Of a stretch of DNA of 9,583 nt, positions 5,591-9,583 are shown in pieces. The position numbers were made by a program, and so were the translations under genes. A model generated the notes under the pieces. It made no database searches, was not told the origin of the DNA, and saw nothing but the letters and a program-made list of their open reading frames with translations. Source of the stretch: Cyanothece sp. UBA12306 (lineage in GTDB: Bacteria; Cyanobacteriota; Cyanobacteriia; Cyanobacteriales; Microcystaceae); contig DLXW01000049.1 of NCBI GenBank assembly GCA_003448685.1, forward strand, positions 1-9,583. The letters are read 5' to 3'. Within the stretch, counting starts at the first letter, position 1, and each line of letters begins with the position of its first letter.

Positions 5591-6202
5591 ATGAAATCTG
5601 AGTTTGATTTAATGAAACCAGAAACCTTGATTGCTGGTGTTGATGAGGTGGGAAGGGGAACTTTATTTGGTCCGGTAGTAGCGGCTGTGGTTGTCTTCCC
5701 CCTATCTTCTACTTCTTATCTTCAAGAAATAGGGGTTAAAGATAGTAAAAAGCTTTCGGCTAAAAAACGTCTGAAATTAGCGGCAGAAATTAAAGAATTG
5801 GCTACAGCTTATCATATTAGTTATGCTTCTGTTCGTGAAATTGATCGTCTTAATATTTTACAAGCTTCTTTTTTAGCGATGAAACGCGCTGTACTTCATT
5901 TAACTGTTGAACCAAAGATTTGTTTAGTGGATGGAAACAAAAAAATCCCTGGCTTGATGATTCCTCAACAACCCATGATCGGGGGGGATAACTTGTCCCC
6001 TATAATTGGAGCAGCAAGTATTTTAGCCAAGGTTTGGCGAGATCAATTGATGATCCGCCTTGATGCTAAATACCCTCAATACGATCTGGCTAATAATAAA
6101 GGATATGGAACCAAAAAACACCGAGAGGCTTTAGAAAAATCCGGACCATCCCCTCAGCATCGTCTTTCTTTTCGTCCTTGCCGTCTATCCCTTAATTGTT
6201 AA
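5591..6202 (+). CDS. rnhB: Ribonuclease HII
   Basis: RNase HII cuts the RNA strand of RNA-DNA hybrids and starts removal of single ribonucleotides misincorporated in DNA. From the ATG at 5591 the protein is 203 residues. The signature 'IAGVDEVGRG' (14-23) supplies D18 and E19; D114 in 'LVDGN' and D151 in 'AASILAKVWRD' complete the four metal-binding acids. 'NKGYGTKKH' carries the tyrosine that recognises the 5' side of the ribonucleotide, and 'GPSPQHRLSF' is the usual C-terminal motif. The frame extends upstream to 5513, inside kaiC, but the added 26 residues precede the family's normal start; a second in-frame ATG at 5612 is the alternative. No clear ribosome-binding site. The 40-base gap suggests readthrough from kaiC. 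Confidence 0.96.
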   Translation: MKSEFDLMKPETLIAGVDEVGRGTLFGPVVAAVVVFPLSSTSYLQEIGVKDSKKLSAKKRLKLAAEIKELATAYHISYASVREIDRLNILQASFLAMKRAVLHLTVEPKICLVDGNKKIPGLMIPQQPMIGGDNLSPIIGAASILAKVWRDQLMIRLDAKYPQYDLANNKGYGTKKHREALEKSGPSPQHRLSFRPCRLSLNC

Positions 6203-6211
6203 TTTTTAAAG

Positions 6212-6787
6212 TTAGTTACAAAAAACTCTTCTGACTTCTGATTTCTGACTTCTGACTTCATGAGAAGACCACTGATAATAATCTTGTAATAGTTGACTTA
6301 AAAGTCGCTGTTTAATTCGGGATAAAACACTTTTTAGTAGCCCATTGCCGCTAACTTCTAGTAAGGATTTAGGGGTGAGCCATAAAGGGGGAGGTAAAGT
6401 TACTTTAACTTCTAAATTAGCTTGTCCCTGAAGATAGGTTTTATTTTGGTTTTCTTGTGGGGTAAGTTTTCCCCTCAGCTTTAAAGAAAAACGTTGATTA
6501 ATATAGTCAATTCCTCGTATTTCGCAATCTTGGGATCTTAAATACACTCTGCCTTGACTATCACTCCAAACATTTAAAGTAACGGTGGGTTGAAGGTGAT
6601 AAATATTCATAAAGTTCAGGGAACGCATTTTTAACCGAAATAAACAATCGGAAAGCGGTTCCATTAATTTAGGATCGGCGATCGCATAAACTAATCTGTG
6701 GGGTTGTCGCAGATAATGTTTGATGGGAACTTGACTATCCTCAACAGCGATCAAGAGTGATTCAGAAGCAGTAAAACGAACATCCAT
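6212..6787 (-). CDS. DUF1997-family protein with repeat-encoded C-terminal extension
   Basis: The 191-residue product looks like the DUF1997 proteins conserved in cyanobacteria and plastids, whose biochemical role is not established. It opens 'MDVRFTASESLLIAVEDSQVP', has an alternating beta-rich core (about 25-140) and a C-terminal helical segment 'LLSQLLQDYYQWS'. No signal peptide or membrane segment is seen. The last ~17 codons ('SHEVRSQKSEVRRVFCN') are read through a heptanucleotide repeat (6229-6259) and are probably a late addition, with the ancestral protein ending near 'YYQW'. It contains a HIP1 site (6678-6685). It converges with rnhB (9 bases between the stops) and is divergent from pheA by 225 bases. 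Family assignment is from memory of the sequence pattern and genomic context, so moderate. Confidence 0.7.
   Translation of the reverse strand: MDVRFTASESLLIAVEDSQVPIKHYLRQPHRLVYAIADPKLMEPLSDCLFRLKMRSLNFMNIYHLQPTVTLNVWSDSQGRVYLRSQDCEIRGIDYINQRFSLKLRGKLTPQENQNKTYLQGQANLEVKVTLPPPLWLTPKSLLEVSGNGLLKSVLSRIKQRLLSQLLQDYYQWSSHEVRSQKSEVRRVFCN
6229..6259. repeat. Heptanucleotide tandem repeat, 4.4 copies of TTCTGAC
   Basis: Units are TTCTGAC, TTCTGAT, TTCTGAC, TTCTGAC and a partial TTC. Seven is not a multiple of three, so the repeat cycles through all frames when translated and gives the S-E-V-R-S-Q-K pattern at the end of the overlapping minus-strand gene. Short tandem heptamers of this type are known from cyanobacterial genomes and often vary in copy number. 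Confidence 0.85.
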
Positions 6788-7012
6788 AGATAACTAGATC
6801 AGCAATTTATTTTTTTTACTTAATTTTAATTTACAAATCTTAAATAATCATTAAGTGTAATTCGGTAATCATACCCCTAAGTTGATAATTAAGCCAAGGG
6901 TTTGCCCAAAAATTAAGATTTATAAGGATAATCTTGACAAAAGAGCAAATTTATTGATTGAATTTATTTTTATCTCAAAAATTAGCTAAATCAAAGACTT
7001 GAATAATTACTT
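6788..7012. promoter_or_regulatory. Divergent promoter region of the DUF1997 gene and pheA
   Basis: For pheA, a perfect TTGACA (6934-6939) is followed at 18 bases by TTGAAT (6958-6963, four of six -10 matches), about 49 bases before the start codon. An inverted repeat AAGATT (6915-6920) / AATCTT (6930-6935) overlaps this -35 box and could be an operator. No clear promoter is seen for the minus-strand gene. Confidence 0.35.
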
Positions 7013-7879
7013 ATGTCCATTTCCATTGCTCACCTTGGTCCAACAGGGACTAATACAGAGACAGCAGCTTTAGCCTATAGACGTTGGTTAAACAAAGAAA
7101 AGGGCGAAATAGCTTTATTATGTACCTGTCCTAGTATTGCTCAAAGCTTAGAGTCTGTAGCTCTTGAAGAAACTCAACAAGCCGTGGTTCCAGTAGAAAA
7201 TTCTACAGAGGGAAGTGTTACCATGACCCTCGATAGTTTATGGAAACTAGAAGGGCTAAAAATCCAACAGGAATTAGTTTTACCCATATCCCACGTCTTA
7301 TTATCCCGTGGAACTTCTCTCAAAGGCATTAAAACAGTCTATTCCCATCCCCAAGCTTTGGCTCAATGTCAGTCTTGGTTAGAGGAAAATTTGTCTTCTG
7401 TAGTCCTAATTCCTACCAATTCTACTACAGAAGCTTTACATGAAATCAATTTGACTCCCACATCAGCAGCGATCGCTTCTCCTCGGGCTTCCAAATTGTA
7501 CAATTTACCGATTCTAGCCACTAATATCAATGATTATCCCGATAATTGTACTAGGTTTTGGGTTTTGGGTTTAACCCCAAATCAAGTGAAAGGAGAGCGT
7601 ATTTCCATCGGGTTTAGTGTACCAGAAAATGTCCCTGGTGCTTTAGTTCAACCTCTACAAGTGTTTGCTAAACGGGGGATTAATTTAAGTCGCATTGAAT
7701 CACGTCCTACTAAGAGATCCCTTGGAGAATATGTCTTTTTTATCGATCTCGAAGTCAAATCAGAGCATAATCCCATTGAAGAAGCACTGACTGAATTAAA
7801 GAGTCATACTGAAGTTCTCAAGATTTTTGGTAGTTATCAAGTTTTACTGCTCAATGGGAAAGATCTTGACCAACTGTAA
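7013..7879 (+). CDS. pheA: Prephenate dehydratase
   Basis: This enzyme converts prephenate to phenylpyruvate, losing water and CO2, for phenylalanine synthesis. It is the monofunctional form (288 residues): no chorismate mutase domain precedes it. The catalytic PDT domain (about 3-186) begins with 'IAHLGPTGTNTETAA', has 'VPVENSTEGSV' (59-69) and the catalytic 'NCTRFWVL' (178-185; T180-R181-F182). The C-terminal ACT domain (about 197-280) has 'GALVQPLQVFAKRGINLSRIESRP', read as GAL (209-211) and ESRP (229-232), the phenylalanine-binding elements that give feedback inhibition in the family. A HIP1 octamer lies at 7469-7476. The start is preceded by an AT-rich leader without a clear ribosome-binding site. 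It converges on the LON-domain gene with a single base between the two stop codons. Confidence 0.97.
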   Translation: MSISIAHLGPTGTNTETAALAYRRWLNKEKGEIALLCTCPSIAQSLESVALEETQQAVVPVENSTEGSVTMTLDSLWKLEGLKIQQELVLPISHVLLSRGTSLKGIKTVYSHPQALAQCQSWLEENLSSVVLIPTNSTTEALHEINLTPTSAAIASPRASKLYNLPILATNINDYPDNCTRFWVLGLTPNQVKGERISIGFSVPENVPGALVQPLQVFAKRGINLSRIESRPTKRSLGEYVFFIDLEVKSEHNPIEEALTELKSHTEVLKIFGSYQVLLLNGKDLDQL

Positions 7880-7880
7880 T

Positions 7881-8519
7881 TTAATTTAGAATATCTTTGA
7901 GAGCAGTTCTTGCTGCTAGATGGTTACGGGTAGAAGTTAGGATCTCTGACTCGCGTTGTAAACGAGCTACTGTGTCGACCATTTCTAGTAAGGTTTGTTG
8001 TTCTGGGGCTACACCATAGAGATTTCCAGCAACCCAATAGGATAATTGTAGGGGAAGATCGGGTAAATCTTCGGGTAATTCAATTTTTTGCTCCGTTAAT
8101 TTCCCTGACAAACGAACCACATCTCGTAGTAATTGTTCTACTTCTTGTGCTAAGGGTCGAAGATCTTCTGATGGGGATTTGTCCTCGATCCATTCTACCA
8201 ACCCTACTCGATAGGGTTTTTCCCTAACATATTCAAGTACACGAAACCTTTGCTGGCCCAAGGTCAAAACCTTCATGCGATCGTCGGGCAATCTTTGAAA
8301 TCGGATTATTTCCGCACAGCAACCGACTTTGGCAATTTCACCATCGAGAGGATTAATCATCAGGACACCAAAACGGCGATCATTCTCTAATATGGTATTC
8401 ATCATCATCCGATAACGGAATTCAAAGATATGCAGAGGAAGGGGACGACCTGGAAATAAAACGACTTCAGGTAAAGGAAATAGGGGAAGTTCTCTCACTG
8501 CAAGGGTTGAAGATGCCAT
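7881..8519 (-). CDS. LON-substrate-binding-domain protein (no protease domain)
   Basis: The 212-residue protein is essentially one LON N-terminal (substrate-binding) domain: 'RELPLFPLPEVVLFPGRPLPLHIFEFRYRMM' near the N-terminus (split as PLFPL, FPG, LPLHIFE), followed by 'RRFGVLMI', 'GCCAEIIRF' and 'GQQRFRVLEYVREKPYRVGLVEW', then a helical C-terminal half (about 120-200). There is no AAA+ ATPase or Ser-Lys protease domain, so it is not a Lon protease. Stand-alone LON-domain proteins are widespread in cyanobacteria; an adaptor or protein-binding role is often suggested but not established. A Cys-Cys pair lies in 'GCCAE'. It converges with pheA, one base apart, and is divergent from the next gene by 313 bases. 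Confidence 0.9.
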   Translation of the reverse strand: MASSTLAVRELPLFPLPEVVLFPGRPLPLHIFEFRYRMMMNTILENDRRFGVLMINPLDGEIAKVGCCAEIIRFQRLPDDRMKVLTLGQQRFRVLEYVREKPYRVGLVEWIEDKSPSEDLRPLAQEVEQLLRDVVRLSGKLTEQKIELPEDLPDLPLQLSYWVAGNLYGVAPEQQTLLEMVDTVARLQRESEILTSTRNHLAARTALKDILN

Positions 8520-8832
8520 AATACTTAAACTTTAAGCGCGTTCGTTTAGCTAATACTTACTACTTTAACTGATTTTTCTGGGTTAGCGCAGAATCACCAA
8601 GATTTCACCAGATTCGCCTATTCTTTTAACTTTACAATTAGTCTTTTTTAGAGCTAGAAATATTAATTTTTATATTATTATTTAATCACAGCTAATCGAG
8701 AAGAGTCAATCAAGTTAATAATTAATACAATTTACTCACATATGCTTGCTTCTGTGTAACAGACTAAAAGATCTATGCTATCCTAATTAATAGTAATGAT
8801 TGCAGTTAATTTGAAAATTAACTCAAAACATA
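8520..8832. other. 313-bp AT-rich divergent intergenic region
   Basis: No gene is seen. The region should carry the promoters of the LON-domain gene (minus) and the 187-residue gene (plus). The only strong structure is the inverted repeat at 8804-8823. TATGCT (8774-8779) could be a -10 box for the rightward gene, but no -35 at normal spacing accompanies it. Confidence 0.5.
8804..8823. promoter_or_regulatory. Inverted repeat just upstream of the 187-aa gene start
   Basis: AGTTAATT (8804-8811) and AATTAACT (8816-8823) are perfect 8-bp arms around TGAA; the outer bases of the loop can also pair. It ends 9 bases before the ATG, where a ribosome-binding site would be, and none is seen there. It could be an operator or an RNA hairpin affecting translation. 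Confidence 0.45.
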
Positions 8833-9396
8833 ATGATCAGTTTTGTTGAGCTTCCCAGAGATATTATTGCCCAGGTGCTGGAAAAGGCTTTTACCTTTTT
8901 TGATGAGTTGCCTGCTAACTATGATGATGTCAAAGACTTAATAGAAAAGGCTATTTCTGTCATTGATGCTAATGTTAATGCCCGATGTCAAGATGAAACC
9001 TGTGACATTTCCTTAGTTGATTTTACAGTAGAACTTAATCAGAAAAATCTTGATCAAGTATCTCGCGAATTTCTCTATCTTACAGTAGGAATCTTATCTT
9101 TTGGAATACCCCAAGAAAAATATGTATCCCATTGTAATATTAGGGTAATTTATCTCACCAGTCTTTGTCGAGAATGGCTAACATCACAACTAATTTCTCG
9201 GGGAATTGACGAAGAAACAGCATCGAAAGCTTCAGAATGGACTATCAGGGCTGATTGTGCCTATGCAGTTGAAGCTAGTGATGATACCGCGCCATGGCTA
9301 GTTAATGGCGGTTTAAAGGTACTTCAAGCTATCAAAAAGTTTATTTGCCAAGAACTTGATGCAGCAGGTACTTCTGTCGTTTGTAATATTAGTTAA
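8833..9396 (+). CDS. Hypothetical protein, 187 aa
   Basis: I do not recognise this protein. It is probably real: it is a long frame with codon use like the neighbours, its own upstream region with an inverted repeat at the start, and a sensible protein composition. It looks soluble and mainly helical, with acidic stretches ('FDELPANYDDVKDLIEKAI' at 23-41; 'RGIDEETASKASEW' at 123-136) and no signal peptide or convincing membrane helix; 'FLYLTVGILSFGI' (80-92) is the most hydrophobic run. Seven cysteines (52, 57, 101, 112, 142, 172, 184) are many for its size, including a C-x4-C at 52-57, but no metal-site motif is clear. It ends about 45 bases before what appears to be a mobile-element end. 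Confidence 0.75.
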   Translation: MISFVELPRDIIAQVLEKAFTFFDELPANYDDVKDLIEKAISVIDANVNARCQDETCDISLVDFTVELNQKNLDQVSREFLYLTVGILSFGIPQEKYVSHCNIRVIYLTSLCREWLTSQLISRGIDEETASKASEWTIRADCAYAVEASDDTAPWLVNGGLKVLQAIKKFICQELDAAGTSVVCNIS

Positions 9397-9440
9397 TGTC
9401 CTGAATTTTAAATCAAGGTGGGCAATGATTAGCAACCAAG

Positions 9441-9512
9441 TGACACTCCCCCCGACGCTGATCCAGTAGGTACAGCGCGGGCTTCCCTACCTCACGATAG
9501 GAAGTTACTGCT
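9441..9512 (-). mobile_element. Probable right end of an IS200/IS605-family element (tnpB omega-RNA region)
   Basis: On the minus strand this segment follows the tnpB-like stop codon and ends in CAGCGTCGGGGGGAGTGTCA, a style of sequence I associate with right ends of cyanobacterial IS605/IS1341 elements, together with AAGCCCGCGCTGTACC further in. Two hairpins are visible: CGCTG (9456-9460) with CAGCG (9473-9477), and CTTCCCTA (9482-9489) with TAGGAAG (9498-9504, one bulge). The block is GC-rich against AT-rich neighbours. In this family the 3' end of tnpB and the right end are transcribed as the guide (omega/re) RNA of TnpB. The exact boundary near 9440 is a guess. Confidence 0.5.
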
Positions 9513-9583
9513 TCATCGGTCTTTTCTAGATATAGAAATGTTGCCATTTATATATCCCCGTCCAGATACCTCCACAGTCAGCA
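9513..9583 (-). CDS. tnpB: C-terminal end of a tnpB-like transposon nuclease (partial)
   Basis: The minus frame entering at the right edge runs 22 codons to a TGA at 9513-9515. The visible tail ('LTVEVSGRGYINGNISISRKDR' when joined; here LTVEVSGRGY plus INGNISISRKDR) is short, basic at its end and lies directly before a right-end-like structure. TnpB is an RNA-guided nuclease; its RuvC and zinc-finger parts would be outside the window, so nothing catalytic can be checked. The call rests mainly on the adjacent right-end-like sequence. Confidence 0.4.
   Translation of the reverse strand, partial: LTVEVSGRGYINGNISISRKDR

Noticed and set aside
6229..6259. CRISPR array
   Set aside because: The units are seven bases with no spacers; this is a simple heptamer tandem repeat.
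7881..8519. Lon protease
   Set aside because: Only the N-terminal substrate-binding domain is present; there is no Walker A/B or Ser-Lys protease domain, and the gene is complete.

Overview
The window is from a cyanobacterium, most likely a unicellular AT-rich lineage of the Crocosphaera/Cyanothece/Synechocystis type (genus is inference). The evidence is a redox-regulated Calvin-cycle phosphoribulokinase, a complete kaiA-kaiB-kaiC circadian clock cluster, two exact copies of the cyanobacterial HIP1 octamer GCGATCGC (6678-6685 and 7469-7476), and a heptanucleotide tandem repeat of the kind known from cyanobacteria.

Layout. Positions 1-740 are accessory: a GC-rich open frame running in from the left edge, a remnant resembling the C-terminus of an RTX-type (hemolysin-type calcium-binding) protein, short repeats, and the prk terminator. 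prk lies on the minus strand (761-1759). A 953-base gene-free region separates it from the divergent clock cluster kaiA (2713-3609), kaiB (3602-3889) and kaiC (4027-5550), followed by rnhB (5591-6202). Then come a minus-strand DUF1997-type gene (6212-6787), pheA for prephenate dehydratase (7013-7879), a convergent minus-strand LON-substrate-binding-domain gene (7881-8519), an unrecognised 187-residue gene (8833-9396), and at the right edge what looks like the 3' end of an IS200/IS605-family tnpB with its right end (about 9441-9583, minus).

The main point is the clock. The KaiA protein is not the Synechococcus-type KaiA. Its N-terminus is an obvious response-regulator receiver fold with the phospho-acceptor Asp replaced by Asn, and its C-terminus only distantly resembles the KaiA helical domain. 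The KaiB (95 aa) and KaiC (507 aa) are short at the C-terminus. Together these fit the non-standard KaiA3-KaiB3-KaiC3 clock known from Synechocystis rather than KaiA1B1C1. Here all three genes sit together, with kaiA and kaiB overlapping by 8 bases, so the window probably holds a complete second oscillator. The genome would be expected to carry a standard kaiABC elsewhere (inference).

The remaining genes are housekeeping: RNase HII for removing ribonucleotides from DNA, prephenate dehydratase for phenylalanine synthesis, phosphoribulokinase for CO2 fixation, and two genes of poorly known function. Both edges carry signs of mobile-element activity.
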